NCBI RefSeq assembly: GCF_900637195.1
Contig: NZ_LR134356.1
Coordinates: forward strand, 1,550,001-1,614,000
DNA: 64,000 nt
Reading direction: 5' to 3'
Source: Mycolicibacterium aurum
GTDB taxonomy: Bacteria; Actinomycetota; Actinomycetes; Mycobacteriales; Mycobacteriaceae
Shown: positions 38,063 through 47,011 of the stretch, piece by piece
Numbering within the stretch: position 1 is the first letter of the stretch
Layout of the letters: each line of letters starts with the position of its first letter
Translations under genes and position numbers: made by a program
Notes under the pieces: model-generated
The model's input: only the letters and a program-made list of their open reading frames with translations
Databases searched by the model: none
What the model was told of the DNA's origin: nothing

Positions 38063-38560
38063 TTAGGCGGGGCGACCATATACGGCGACGACGACGCTGC
38101 GGTCGAGGCTGTTCTCCGACCACACGCCGATCTGAGAGTTGGCGCAGTCGGCCATGATGGGCAGGTAGTCGGGGCGGTAGTACCACTGGTTGAGTATTTC
38201 GATGCCGTTGATGGCCAACGCGGGATTGATGGCTACGGTTTCAGCGGCCACACCGTGGAACCCCGCGGCGTTGGCGCGGTCCTGCACCGTGGAGCCATCT
38301 GATCCGGTATCAGCGTCTAGAGCCCGGTTGGTGAGCACGTCGTGGGTGTGCCATTGGGCGGCCAGCCGCAGTTGCGGGTTGATGTGCACGTCATTGGAAC
38401 AGCCGGCCTGTTGCTGGATGGTGTAGACGTTGGCCACTACGCTGTCGTTGAGCCGCCTGTTGTCCGCATGCGCTGCCGGTGGCGCCAACAGTATTGCGAT
38501 GCAACATATAATGAGGATCCGGGCGGCGCGACGCAGGGCGGCCATCGATGCTCCGGTCAT
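38063..38560 (-). CDS. Secreted CAP-domain (SCP-like) protein
   Basis: A 165-residue protein started at ATG 38558-38560 (MTGASMAALRRAARILIICC), which overlaps the upstream DUF732 stop by 4 nt (ATGA). A signal peptide to about residue 31 (LLAPPAAHADN) precedes a short CAP domain: NDSVVANVYTIQQQAGC, LRLAAQWHTHDVLTNRALD, GSTVQDRANAAGFHGVAAET, and IMADCANSQIGVWSE with the second Cys. CAP proteins are extracytoplasmic and may bind lipids or the cell wall. Genes of this kind and DUF732 genes often follow mycobacterial mce operons. Confidence 0.82.
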   Translation of the reverse strand: MTGASMAALRRAARILIICCIAILLAPPAAHADNRRLNDSVVANVYTIQQQAGCSNDVHINPQLRLAAQWHTHDVLTNRALDADTGSDGSTVQDRANAAGFHGVAAETVAINPALAINGIEILNQWYYRPDYLPIMADCANSQIGVWSENSLDRSVVVAVYGRPA

Positions 38561-38952
38561 GAGATGTGGCTGTCGGCTGCGGATCGGCGTAGCTGCCAGA
38601 TCTGGCCGGGGCACAGTTCGTTGGCGGCTTGACCGAGCAGGTAGGTTGCCTGGTACTCGTCGGTGGTGGCGAAGTCACGCTCGATGGTGGAGACCAGCTG
38701 CGGGTAGCCAGCGCCGTCGGCCATCGCGTCGCACAGACTGTGCCCGTAGGCCAGCGCGGCGTCGGCGTTGGCGAAGTGGTAGCCCGGGCGCACGGTGACG
38801 TTGACGAGGTAGGCGACCGCATCAGCCTGCGCGGTGCCCGCGGCAACGGCGCTGACCGGTAGCGCGGTGATGGCTAAGCAGGCAAGGGGGGCGATTCGCC
38901 AGCGTCGGCTGCAGCGCGGGTCCGTGTCGGCTCGGGCGGGTCGTACTGTCAT
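38557..38952 (-). CDS. Secreted DUF732 protein
   Basis: A 131-residue protein from ATG 38950-38952 (MTVRPARADTDPRCSRRWR) with AGGAGG 8-10 nt upstream. After a signal peptide (LACLAITALPVSAVAAGTAQADA) comes the DUF732 domain typical of small secreted mycobacterial proteins: DAALAYGHSLCDAMADGAGY and the second Cys in ANELCPGQI, forming a likely disulfide. Function unknown; it is small, helical and exported. It overlaps the CAP gene and follows the second Mas gene after 65 nt. Confidence 0.85.
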   Translation of the reverse strand: MTVRPARADTDPRCSRRWRIAPLACLAITALPVSAVAAGTAQADAVAYLVNVTVRPGYHFANADAALAYGHSLCDAMADGAGYPQLVSTIERDFATTDEYQATYLLGQAANELCPGQIWQLRRSAADSHIS

Positions 38953-39017
38953 CGTGGGGGTTTGTCCTCCTGTGCCGCGGGACGGGTATCGGCGATGATC
39001 TGATGACCCATGTGGCA

Positions 39018-39674
39018 TCAGATGGGGTCGAAACCGCTGACGAGCCACTGGGTTCCGACCTTGTCAAGGGTGACTCGCACAGCGGAGGCGGTGCCGCTCG
39101 GTGCGTCTTGGCCCTGGGTGATCGACTGGTTGACGAAGACCAGTACCACGGCGTGTTGCGGGGAGGCGTCGACCGAGGCGGCGGCCGCGACGTTCGCGGC
39201 TGCCGAGATGTGCTTCTGTTGCGCCCCGGGGATGACGACATCATTGATCAGCGAGGTGTAGGAGTCGCGTAGCGCGCCGGTGAGTCGATCACGGGCGGCG
39301 TTGAGGGTGTCTGCGGCGCTGGCGGAGTTGTAGGACAGCATGGCTACCGTGGTGTCTTTGGCGGCATTGACCGATTCGGTGCGGGCAGCGGCGAGCGCGT
39401 GATCGCGCAGCTGTAGGTACTTCATCCAGCCGGCGGCGCCGGTTACTGCGAACACGAGCAGCGGCAGCACCAGAAAGACTGCCACGCGGGTTATCCGGCC
39501 CGGGCCGGGATGGCTGTCGGTGGAGTCCGTGTCGCCAGCGCTCGCGCAGTGCTCGTCTACGGGTGCGTCCTCAGAAGCGCTCGAGTTTTGTTCGGCGACC
39601 GCCGTCTCGATGGGAGGGGGCGGGTCGGCCAGGGCGGCGGTCTGTGCGGGCGCGTCACTGGCTGGGTTGCTCAT
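39018..39674 (-). CDS. Mce-associated membrane protein (Mas), second copy
   Basis: A 218-residue protein with a long disordered acidic N-terminus (PPPPIETAVAEQNSSASEDA), one transmembrane helix at about 65-88 (RVAVFLVLPLLVFAVTGAAG) and an extracytoplasmic NTF2/VirB8-like domain (SVNAAKDTTVAMLSYNSASA ... DASPQHAVVLVFVNQSITQG ... VRVTLDKVGTQWLVSGFDPI). Mas proteins stabilise or assemble Mce transporters. Its start overlaps the stop of the first Mas gene (39671-39674). Confidence 0.88.
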   Translation of the reverse strand: MSNPASDAPAQTAALADPPPPIETAVAEQNSSASEDAPVDEHCASAGDTDSTDSHPGPGRITRVAVFLVLPLLVFAVTGAAGWMKYLQLRDHALAAARTESVNAAKDTTVAMLSYNSASAADTLNAARDRLTGALRDSYTSLINDVVIPGAQQKHISAAANVAAAASVDASPQHAVVLVFVNQSITQGQDAPSGTASAVRVTLDKVGTQWLVSGFDPI

Positions 39675-40426
39675 GGAACGAACTCCACGTTGGCGACCTT
39701 GGCGCTGTCACCGTCGCGTTCGACGAGGATCCGCATGCGCCATCCTCGGCTGCGCTGTTCTGGCTGATTGCCTTGGGTGCTCTTGACGTTGACTGCGACG
39801 AGAACCTTTGCACCGGACGGCATTTCGGATTCGATGCCGGCATCGACAATCGTGCCTTCGGTGCGGGACTGGGTTTGTTTGACCACTGTAGTGAAGTCTT
39901 CTGCGCGGGCGGAGAAGTCGTCGCGGAACTGACCGGTGGACGAGTCGAGGATGCGCGCGATGTCGGTGTCGGCGTGCTGCCAGTCGATGGTGGTCAGGTT
40001 CAGCGCACCCTGGCGTGCGGTTTGAAGGTAAGTGGCGTACTGCTGATCAGCGACGTGCTGATGGTGATAGGCGTTGGTCAACCATCCACCCACTGCGGCG
40101 ACAACTGCTAGCGCGACCAGGCCGAAGAGCAGTGCGACTCGGTGCGGTGGCATCGACCATCGCAGCCGTAGCCGGCCGCGCGCGGTGGTGTCAACATCGT
40201 GGGCCTCAGCAGTGGTTTCGGCGTCGCCGCGCGGTGTCGCCGCTTCCGGTGGGTCAGCGGTCGCCACGGCCGGGTCGAGGACATGATCGCCGCAGTCAGC
40301 AGGGGCGTTGTTGGTGGTGGCGCCATCCTCACTGTCGGTTATGTCGGCGGGCGGTTCCGTTGTGTCGGTCGCCCGTTGCGCGCCGTGGCGTGTCGGCGCA
40401 GACCGATTGGTGGTGTGGGTGGTCAT
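39671..40426 (-). CDS. Mce-associated membrane protein (Mas), first copy
   Basis: A 251-residue protein with the same plan as its neighbour: a Thr/Asp/Ala-rich disordered N-terminus of about 95 residues, a transmembrane helix (VALLFGLVALAVVAAVGGWL), then a VirB8-like domain (QGALNLTTIDWQHADTDIAR, ILDSSTGQFRDDFSAR, KVLVAVNVKSTQGNQPEQRS, GWRMRILVERDGDSAKV). The start overlaps the mceF stop by 4 nt (ATGA at 40423-40426), so the two are translationally coupled. Confidence 0.88.
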   Translation of the reverse strand: MTTHTTNRSAPTRHGAQRATDTTEPPADITDSEDGATTNNAPADCGDHVLDPAVATADPPEAATPRGDAETTAEAHDVDTTARGRLRLRWSMPPHRVALLFGLVALAVVAAVGGWLTNAYHHQHVADQQYATYLQTARQGALNLTTIDWQHADTDIARILDSSTGQFRDDFSARAEDFTTVVKQTQSRTEGTIVDAGIESEMPSGAKVLVAVNVKSTQGNQPEQRSRGWRMRILVERDGDSAKVANVEFVP

Positions 40427-41862
40427 GGTTGCGGTCCTCCTGGAGGCACCATTAGGTCGCGCAGGCTCGGCGGATCGGTGTGGCCGTCTGCCATGTTGGT
40501 CTGGGTGTATCGCTGGCCGTCAGGGCCGAGGTAGCTGCCGGTGGCGGGATTGTATGGGGCGACAGCGACCGGAGACGGCGCGGCGGCTTGGACCCGCGGT
40601 TGGGGAACCGATTGGCCGGTGGTGGTTGCGTTCGCATCGCCCTTCCAGTTGTAGCCGTCGTTGAGTGGCACGTACTGCTCGTCGCTCTCGCACATCGCGA
40701 CGGTGGGCGCGCGTTTACCGGGACGGGTTGCACAGGGCAGGTTGCGGGCCCCGCGGACGTTGAGCATCGAGTCTTGCGGGACCCGGCAGTACATGTCGCC
40801 GGCGGGGCGGTCCGGGAAATCGACTTCGCTCGGAGGTCGTAGTTGTTGGGGGGGAAGGTATCCGGTGTTACAGGGCGGGGGCACGTTGAGGTTGAGCGCG
40901 AACGACAGGTACACACCCTTGTAGTCCTGTTTGGTGTCGCGGTTGGCCAGTGTGGCGCCCTGGATAGTGGCGACGGCTTCGGGGAGCAGCACGAGCAGTT
41001 GTTCAATATTGGGCTGGTAGACGATGCCGACGTCGGCGAGGTTGACCAGGTTGCTCAGCAGGATCGGCAGTGTCGGGCGGAGCCGGTCGTTGAGTTGATG
41101 CAGCTCATCGAACAGGGGTGGGCCGTCCTGAAGCACGCGTTGCAGCGCGGGATCGTGCTGGCGCAGTGAGGATGTGATCGCGTCGATGTTGGCTGCCCAG
41201 TTCTGGATGGCGTCGGAGGTGTCGGTCTGGGTGTCCAGGACCGGTTTTGTCTGCTCGATGAGCGTGGTCAGCGCGTCGAGATTGGCGCGTGCGTCGATGG
41301 CCAGGGTGGTCGATCCTTTGACGATCCGCGACAGCTCGGGACCCAGCCCGCCGACCGCTGTGAAGCCCTCGTCGATAGCGGTCTTGAGGTTGTCGTGCGG
41401 GATGGCCTGCAGCCCTTCGTTGGTGGCTGTCAGTAGCGCGTTGACATCGGGGGGGACTTGGACGCGGTCGCGGGCGATGACGGTGCCGTCACTGAGATGG
41501 GGTCCGCTGTCGGTGCGTGGAACCAGTTCGACAAACTGCTCGCCGACGGCGGTTTGGCTGTGCACCTGGGCCTGCAGGTCAGCGGGGACGGCGACGTCGG
41601 AGCGAAGTGACAGCACTGCCCGTACCCCGTCGTCGGTGAGCGAAATGTCCTGGACGCGACCGACTTCGGTGCCTCGATAGGTGACGTTGGCATTCGGGTA
41701 CAGGCCCGCCGCGCGCGGCAGGTCGATGAGAACGCGGTACTGCCCGACGCCGAAGTACGTTCCTGGCACATCGAGGAAGCCGAACCCCAGTGCGCTGGCG
41801 GCGATGACCGACATCGTCACGAAGAACGCGAGCTGCACTCGCACTCGTCTGGACAAGTTCAT
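40423..41862 (-). CDS. MceF, substrate-binding subunit of Mce transporter
   Basis: A 479-residue Mce protein: an N-terminal helix (VQLAFFVTMSVIAASALGFGF), an MCE domain (about 35-120, TYFGVGQYRVLIDLPRAAGL, GTEVGRVQDISLT), a long helical MCE-associated region, and a C-terminal tail with cysteines (MYCRVPQD, CATRPGKRAPTVAMCES) ending YNPATGSYLGPDGQRYTQ. MceA-F form a hexameric tube carrying lipophilic molecules across the envelope. The start overlaps the stop of a 53-residue small ORF (41859-41862), not of mceE, which is unusual. The same C-terminal tail occurs as a fragment at 25,600-25,883. Confidence 0.9.
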   Translation of the reverse strand: MNLSRRVRVQLAFFVTMSVIAASALGFGFLDVPGTYFGVGQYRVLIDLPRAAGLYPNANVTYRGTEVGRVQDISLTDDGVRAVLSLRSDVAVPADLQAQVHSQTAVGEQFVELVPRTDSGPHLSDGTVIARDRVQVPPDVNALLTATNEGLQAIPHDNLKTAIDEGFTAVGGLGPELSRIVKGSTTLAIDARANLDALTTLIEQTKPVLDTQTDTSDAIQNWAANIDAITSSLRQHDPALQRVLQDGPPLFDELHQLNDRLRPTLPILLSNLVNLADVGIVYQPNIEQLLVLLPEAVATIQGATLANRDTKQDYKGVYLSFALNLNVPPPCNTGYLPPQQLRPPSEVDFPDRPAGDMYCRVPQDSMLNVRGARNLPCATRPGKRAPTVAMCESDEQYVPLNDGYNWKGDANATTTGQSVPQPRVQAAAPSPVAVAPYNPATGSYLGPDGQRYTQTNMADGHTDPPSLRDLMVPPGGPQP

Positions 41863-42020
41863 CGCATCGCCGTCCGGTACGGACCCCGGCTGCCGTGTCG
41901 GCTTCTCTGTGGCATCAGCGGCGTACCTCGGTACGGCGATAAAGCTCGGGACGCCAGGTCATTCCAGAACGCTGTGGCTTCCGTGCGTGGGTGCGCCAGG
42001 CCCGCGGCGATTGCAGTCAC
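41859..42020 (-). CDS. 53-residue small ORF between mceE and mceF
   Basis: The start is GTG 42018-42020 (MTAIAAGLAHPRTEATAFWN) with a perfect Shine-Dalgarno AAGGAGGT (42025-42032, minus strand) 4 nt upstream. The stop TGA overlaps the mceF ATG as ATGA. The C-terminal half is basic (MPQRSRHGSRGPYRTAMR). mce operons normally run mceE directly into mceF, so the 260-nt gap and this ORF are extra. It may be a coupling device that loads ribosomes for mceF, which has no Shine-Dalgarno of its own, or a real small protein. I know no homologue. Confidence 0.55.
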   Translation of the reverse strand: MTAIAAGLAHPRTEATAFWNDLASRALSPYRGTPLMPQRSRHGSRGPYRTAMR

Positions 42021-42122
42021 GGTCACCTCCTTGTCTTCGATGTCTTGATGGGCCGGCCCGGGGCGTTCACTGTCCGGTCGGCGTTTGCAGGTGGAGGCTC
42101 GACGCGTGGTCGGCTGCATCGG

Positions 42123-43256
42123 TTAGGGGCCCTGATCGAAGCGATACGGCGCAACCAAGGGGTTGCCTGCGGTGTAGGGGCTGGGCATTGTGCCGATGGT
42201 GCGGCCCCACTGCATCTCCAGTTCGGTGAGGTTGCCTTCGAAGCGCGTGCCGGTGAACAGGCCCGCGTCGAGACGGCTCAGAGTCAGGTCGATGATCGCG
42301 GTGATGTTGGCGTAATCGCCGCGAAAAACCTTCCCCAGGTTGTCTTTAGCGAAGGGGAAGGTGGTGAACAGCCCCAACGAACGTGTCAGCGCGGGCCCGG
42401 CGTCGGCCAGCGATGTGAGCACGGGCACTAGGGCTTTGAGCTGGCGCACCAGGGATCCCTTGGTTTGGTTAACCGAGTCGGCGGCCAATGCACTGAACTT
42501 TCCGAGTTGGTCGACTGCGTCGAGAAGATGTTGGCGCTGGTTGTTGAGGACGGCCAGCGCGGCCGGCAGGGTCTGCAGCGCCTTGTCGACGATGGGTTTC
42601 TGGGCGGCGAACTGTTCAGCGACCCGATTGACGGCGTCGGTGGCGGCGATGATGTCGCCGGTCTGGTCATTGACGCGGCCGATGAACACGTCGAGGTTGG
42701 ATAGCAGGTCGCGAAGGTCGTTTTCGCGGCCGTCGAACGCGGTGCTTAGCGCGGTGGTGATGTCCTGGACTTGGCCGAGTCCGCCACCATTGAGCAGCAG
42801 GGAGACCGCGGCCAGGGTTTGTTCGGTAGTGGGGTAGGAACCGCCGCGATCCAGCGGAATCAGTGAACCCTGGTGCAGCCGGGACTGCGACGGGTCAGCG
42901 GCGGGTGCTGCCAGTTCGATGTGCTGCGAGCCCAGCAGGCTGGTCTGCCCCAGAGTGGCGGTCGCGTTGGTCGGCAGGATCACGTCGCCGTTGAGGCGAA
43001 TGGTCAACAAGGCGTGCCAGTCCTGGCGTTCGATCTTGGTGACGGTGCCGACGTTGACGTCGCCGACACGCACCCGCGAATTCGGTTGCAGGTTGTTGAC
43101 GTTGGGCAACTGCGCCTCGATGGTGAACGATCCGGGTCCGTCGCCCTGGGTGCCCGGAAGCGGAAGTGAGTTCAGGCCTTTCCATCCGCAGCCGGTGAGC
43201 AGGCTGAGGGCCACGACGGTGATGGCGATGAGCGCGGTGTGAGGTCGACGGTTCAT
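42123..43256 (-). CDS. MceE, Mce-family lipoprotein
   Basis: A 377-residue protein with a lipoprotein signal (HTALIAITVVALSLLTGC, lipobox Cys23), as in the LprK/MceE class, so it is anchored to the outer face of the membrane. The MCE domain follows (PGSFTIEAQLPNVNNLQPNS, RVRVGDVNVGTVTKIERQDW, LGQTSLLGSQHIELAAP), then the helical repeat region (SALAADSVNQTKGSLVRQLK). The start overlaps the mceD stop (43253-43256, ATGA). The stop is 103 nt from the small ORF start that precedes mceF. Confidence 0.92.
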   Translation of the reverse strand: MNRRPHTALIAITVVALSLLTGCGWKGLNSLPLPGTQGDGPGSFTIEAQLPNVNNLQPNSRVRVGDVNVGTVTKIERQDWHALLTIRLNGDVILPTNATATLGQTSLLGSQHIELAAPAADPSQSRLHQGSLIPLDRGGSYPTTEQTLAAVSLLLNGGGLGQVQDITTALSTAFDGRENDLRDLLSNLDVFIGRVNDQTGDIIAATDAVNRVAEQFAAQKPIVDKALQTLPAALAVLNNQRQHLLDAVDQLGKFSALAADSVNQTKGSLVRQLKALVPVLTSLADAGPALTRSLGLFTTFPFAKDNLGKVFRGDYANITAIIDLTLSRLDAGLFTGTRFEGNLTELEMQWGRTIGTMPSPYTAGNPLVAPYRFDQGP

Positions 43257-44599
43257 CGTGGCGGTCCCTGCGGAGGCAGCATCATGCCCGGTAGCCCGGC
43301 GCTGGGGTCGGTGGGCTGAGGTTGTGGGGTAGCGAGCAGCGGGGCTTCTGCAGGCAGAGTGCCGGGCGTCAGGTCGCCGGTCTGCGGGGATGCCGCTGCG
43401 GCGGGGGGCTGGGGTGGGATGTAGTCAGGTCGCATCCAGTCTTCGCTGTAGGTGACTTCGTTGGGGCGCGCGGTAGCGCCGACGATCGGGTTCATTCCCA
43501 GTGGCGGGAAGTTGTATTGGCGGTTCTTGATGATGGGGGCCAGGTATTGGACGCAGAGCTTCGAGGACTGTTCGGCGTTGAGCCGTGACGCGGCCTGGAT
43601 GGCGCCGCACAGGAATGTGATCGGGTTGCTGAAGTTGTTGGCCGCCAGCACGCCGCTGACGGTGCCCTGGGCGGGAAAGTAGGTGTTGTTGGAGTTTTCC
43701 AGGGTGGTTGGTCCGATATGCAGTAACTGTTTGATGTCGCCGATGCTGTCGTTGAGCGCTTGGGACAGCGATGTCAGCTTGTCGGAGGTGATGCCGAGGG
43801 ATTCGCGGTTGTCGGCTACGAAGGAGCGGACGTCGTTGGCGGCCTCACTGAGCGCCTGCACTGCTTGTCCGGTTTCGTCGGGGGAGTTGGACAGCTCGGA
43901 ACTGACCGAGGCCAAGTTGGTGTTCAGTGAGCGGATGATGTCGGTGCTGCCTTGCAGCGCAGAGACTAGGGCGGAGAGGTTCTTGACGCTGGCGAAGACG
44001 TCGCCGCTGTTGTCGCCGAGTGCCGAAAGGGCTTGGGAGAGTTCAATGATGGACTTGCGGATGGCGGGGCCTTGTCCGCGGAGGTTGTCGGCGGCGGTGT
44101 TGACTAGTGCGCCTAGCGTGCTGACGTTTCCGGGTTCGGTGGGCTGCAGGGCAGCGGTGAGCTTTTCAAGTTGAACTCGAAAATCGTCGAACTCCACGGG
44201 CACCGCGGTGCGGGCTTGCGGGATGGCGGCACCGGTGGCCATGGTGGCGCCGCCGTGATAGGGCGGGGTGAGTTGAATGGCGCGAGAGGTGACCAGGGTG
44301 GGCGAGAGGATGACAGCTTTGGCGTCGGCGGGCACGGGGTAGCGGGCGTCGAACCAGAAGCTGATTTTGACCCGGGTGCCTTGGGGTTCGATGGTGTCGA
44401 TCTTGCCGACGTTGACGCCGCGGATGCGGACGTCGTCGCCGGCGAAGATGCCTTTGCTGTTGTCGAAGTAGGCCGTGACGTAGCTTCGTTGCTGGGTGTC
44501 CATGTGTCGCATCAACTGCCACGATGCGCCGGCGATGACGGCGACCAGAAGGGTGGCTATGACGGCGCGCACGGTGCGCCGCACGGTGAAGGTGCTCAT
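43253..44599 (-). CDS. MceD, Mce-family protein
   Basis: This 448-residue protein starts at ATG 44597-44599 (MSTFTVRRTVRAVIATLLVA), overlapping the mceC stop; the longer frame upstream is antisense-like and lies inside mceC. An N-terminal helix is followed by the MCE domain (VTAYFDNSKGIFAGDDVRIR, GVNVGKIDTIEPQG) and a helical region (LRGQGPAIRKSIIELSQALS). The C-terminus is Pro-rich (LATPQPQPTDPSAGLPG). The order A-B-C-D with ATGA overlaps defines one transcription unit. Confidence 0.92.
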   Translation of the reverse strand: MSTFTVRRTVRAVIATLLVAVIAGASWQLMRHMDTQQRSYVTAYFDNSKGIFAGDDVRIRGVNVGKIDTIEPQGTRVKISFWFDARYPVPADAKAVILSPTLVTSRAIQLTPPYHGGATMATGAAIPQARTAVPVEFDDFRVQLEKLTAALQPTEPGNVSTLGALVNTAADNLRGQGPAIRKSIIELSQALSALGDNSGDVFASVKNLSALVSALQGSTDIIRSLNTNLASVSSELSNSPDETGQAVQALSEAANDVRSFVADNRESLGITSDKLTSLSQALNDSIGDIKQLLHIGPTTLENSNNTYFPAQGTVSGVLAANNFSNPITFLCGAIQAASRLNAEQSSKLCVQYLAPIIKNRQYNFPPLGMNPIVGATARPNEVTYSEDWMRPDYIPPQPPAAAASPQTGDLTPGTLPAEAPLLATPQPQPTDPSAGLPGMMLPPQGPPR

Positions 44600-45927
44600 T
44601 GGCCCGCTCCCGGGGGTGTCAGCGGGTCGTCGATGGGCCCGATGGGAGGACTTGGTGGAGGGCTTGGTGATGGGTTCGCAGGTGGTCCCGGTGGCGGTCC
44701 ACCTGGGGGCGGGGCGGGCGCCGGCTCCCGGTAGGGGTAGCAACCGGTGGGGCCGGACAGCGGGATGCCTGCTGGTCCGCAGCCCGTGTCGCCGGGTTTG
44801 CCGGTGATGGCTTCGGGAAGAGTGAGGCGCGGTTCGCCGCCCTGTCCGGTTCGCGGATAGGGCACCGGCAGCGCCGGGGTGCCGGGTTGGCCGACCTGGG
44901 GGTCGGTGCGTTGGGAGGGAAGCAACACATTGGGATCTAGTCCCAGGTCGGAGAATGCGGCGTCGACGAAGGGTTGCAGGAATTGGCCGGGCAACAGATT
45001 GGACAGATAGGCCTTGAAGAATGGGCCCGAGCTGAGGGCCTCCCCGAGGCCCATGGCGTAGTCGCCGAATCCTTTGATCGACTTCTGCAGTTCGGTTTTG
45101 CGGTTGTCCAGTGTGGCTAGGACACCGTTGAGTTTGTCGAGGGTGGGTTTGAGGGCGCTGCGGTTGTCGGCGACGAATCCGCGTAGCTGCTGGGTGAGCG
45201 CGGTGAGGTTGGCCGAGATCTGGTCTACGGCGTCACGTTGGGCTTGCAGAGCGGCCAGGACGGTGTTGGTGTCGTGCACCAGGTCGACGATTTCGGTGGT
45301 GCGTTGACCCAGGACGGTGGTGGCGCGGCTGGCGTTTTGCAGCAGCGAGCGCAGCTCGGTGTCACGTTGGTTGATCGCTTCGGAGAAGCGGGTGACGCCG
45401 TCGACGGCGGCGCGCAATTGTGGTGGGGTGTCATGCAACGTCTGGCTGAGGGTGCGCAGTGATTCCGACAGCTGGTCGGTCTGCAGTCCGCTGATGGTGG
45501 CGGTCAGGTCGCCGACGGCATCGGGTAGTTGGTAGGGCGAGGTGGTGCGGTCCAGGGGGATGGTGGCGGCCAGATTTTCCTCCCCGCGTGGGGCGACTTC
45601 GAGGATTTTGTTGCCCAGGAGGCTGACTGTCTTGATGGCCGCCTCACTGCGGTCTCCGAGGTGGATGTCCTCATCGACGCTGAACGTGACAAGCACGCCT
45701 TCGGGTTGCAGGCTGATGCTCTCAACGCGGCCGGCGCGTACGCCGGACACCTCGACAGGAGCATCGGCGGCCAGCCCACCGGCTTCGTCGAAGATGGCCG
45801 AGTAGCTGGCGGCCGAGGAGATTCCAGGCAGGTTGTTGAAGTTGTAGGCCGCGACGGTGATGGCGACGACGACGACGACGCCGAGGCCGCCGATGACGGC
45901 CACGTTGCGTTCCTGCAGCGATTTCAT
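44596..45927 (-). CDS. MceC, Mce-family protein
   Basis: A 443-residue protein started at ATG 45925-45927 (MKSLQERNVAVIGGLGVVVV), overlapping the mceB stop by 4 nt; the earlier in-frame ATG at 45939 is within mceB and has no ribosome site. A transmembrane anchor precedes the MCE domain (SYSAIFDEAGGLAADAPVEV, SGVRAGRVESISLQPEGVLV, TVSLLGNKILEVAPRG). The C-terminus is Pro/Gly-rich (PAPPPGGPPPGPPANPSPSP), as is common for MceC/D, and probably lies in the cell wall. Confidence 0.92.
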   Translation of the reverse strand: MKSLQERNVAVIGGLGVVVVVAITVAAYNFNNLPGISSAASYSAIFDEAGGLAADAPVEVSGVRAGRVESISLQPEGVLVTFSVDEDIHLGDRSEAAIKTVSLLGNKILEVAPRGEENLAATIPLDRTTSPYQLPDAVGDLTATISGLQTDQLSESLRTLSQTLHDTPPQLRAAVDGVTRFSEAINQRDTELRSLLQNASRATTVLGQRTTEIVDLVHDTNTVLAALQAQRDAVDQISANLTALTQQLRGFVADNRSALKPTLDKLNGVLATLDNRKTELQKSIKGFGDYAMGLGEALSSGPFFKAYLSNLLPGQFLQPFVDAAFSDLGLDPNVLLPSQRTDPQVGQPGTPALPVPYPRTGQGGEPRLTLPEAITGKPGDTGCGPAGIPLSGPTGCYPYREPAPAPPPGGPPPGPPANPSPSPPPSPPIGPIDDPLTPPGAGQ

Positions 45928-46955
45928 TTGGGGGTGCACCTGCCTGAGGATTGGCCGGCGACCTTGACGTACACGGGTTGGCCACCCTTGCCGTTGACTT
46001 TGAGGACCAGATCGCAGAGGTAGAAGCTGAAGAAGTCGCCACCGAGGGCCTGCCGGTTCAGCATCCGGTAGGTGTCGGGCAAGGTGGCCAGCAGATTGTC
46101 GAAATAGTCGTGGTCGGCCAGCACGTTGGTGGCGACGCGGTCAGTCTGGGGCAGTGCCTGCTGCAGTGGCGGGCGGGCCTGCGCGAGCAGGTCGGTGATG
46201 GATTCGGCCGCGGCGTTGCTGTAGGCCAGGCCGTTGACCAGGTCTTGATCGCGGTCGGCGAGCGCACCGGTGAGTTCGGCTAGTGAGTCGACGGCTTGGC
46301 CGAACTCGTGGCTGTGGTCGGCCAGTGACCCCAGCACGATGTTGAGGTTGGTGATCACCTGCCCGATGAGCTCGTCGCGGTCGGCGAGCGTGGTGGTCAG
46401 TGCCGCGGTTTGGGTCAAGATCGATCCGATGGTGGGTCCTTGGCCCTGCAGCGCGGCGATCAATTGTCCGCTCAACGCGTTGACCTGGTCGGGATCAAGA
46501 GCGCGGAAGAGGGGCCGAAAGCCGCCGATAAGGGCGTCGAGGTCCAGCGCGGGCGCGGTCCGGTCGAGGGGGATGGTTCCTCCGGGCGCGACTTTGCGGG
46601 GATTGCCTGCGCCGTCGACCAGTTCGAGGAATCGGCCGCCGATCAGGTCGTCGTAGCGGATGACCGCGCGGGTGCCGCCGGTGAGGACCACGGAGTTGTC
46701 GGTGGTGAATGACACCGCGACGGTGGCATCGTGCTGGACGGTGACATCTTTGACCTTGCCGACCTCCACGCCCGCGATCCGCACGAAGTTGCCGGGCCGC
46801 AGTCCCGAACCGTTGGTGAACAACGCGTGGTAGGCGACGTAGTTCTCAAAGCGCAGCTGAGAGAAGATGGCGATGACGGCGAATGTGCCGACCAGGCACA
46901 CGGTGACGAACGCAGCCAGCCGCAGTAGCAGCGGTGTCAGCTTCTTCCCTCGCAC
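45924..46955 (-). CDS. MceB, Mce-family protein
   Basis: This 343-residue protein begins MRGKKLTPLLLRLAAFVTVC, with a single N-terminal helix and an MCE domain (FENYVAYHALFTNGSGLRPG, VRIAGVEVGKVKDVTVQ, YDDLIGGRFLELVDG). The short C-terminus, without Pro-rich tail, and the ending (SSGRCTPK) are typical of MceB. It starts 56 nt after the mceA stop, the only non-overlapping junction in yrbEA-mceE. Confidence 0.92.
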   Translation of the reverse strand: MRGKKLTPLLLRLAAFVTVCLVGTFAVIAIFSQLRFENYVAYHALFTNGSGLRPGNFVRIAGVEVGKVKDVTVQHDATVAVSFTTDNSVVLTGGTRAVIRYDDLIGGRFLELVDGAGNPRKVAPGGTIPLDRTAPALDLDALIGGFRPLFRALDPDQVNALSGQLIAALQGQGPTIGSILTQTAALTTTLADRDELIGQVITNLNIVLGSLADHSHEFGQAVDSLAELTGALADRDQDLVNGLAYSNAAAESITDLLAQARPPLQQALPQTDRVATNVLADHDYFDNLLATLPDTYRMLNRQALGGDFFSFYLCDLVLKVNGKGGQPVYVKVAGQSSGRCTPK

Positions 46956-47011
46956 GGTTTGCGGCCCTTCTGCGAAAAGTTTTTGACTGGTCAGGATGTG
47001 GCGGGAGTGGG

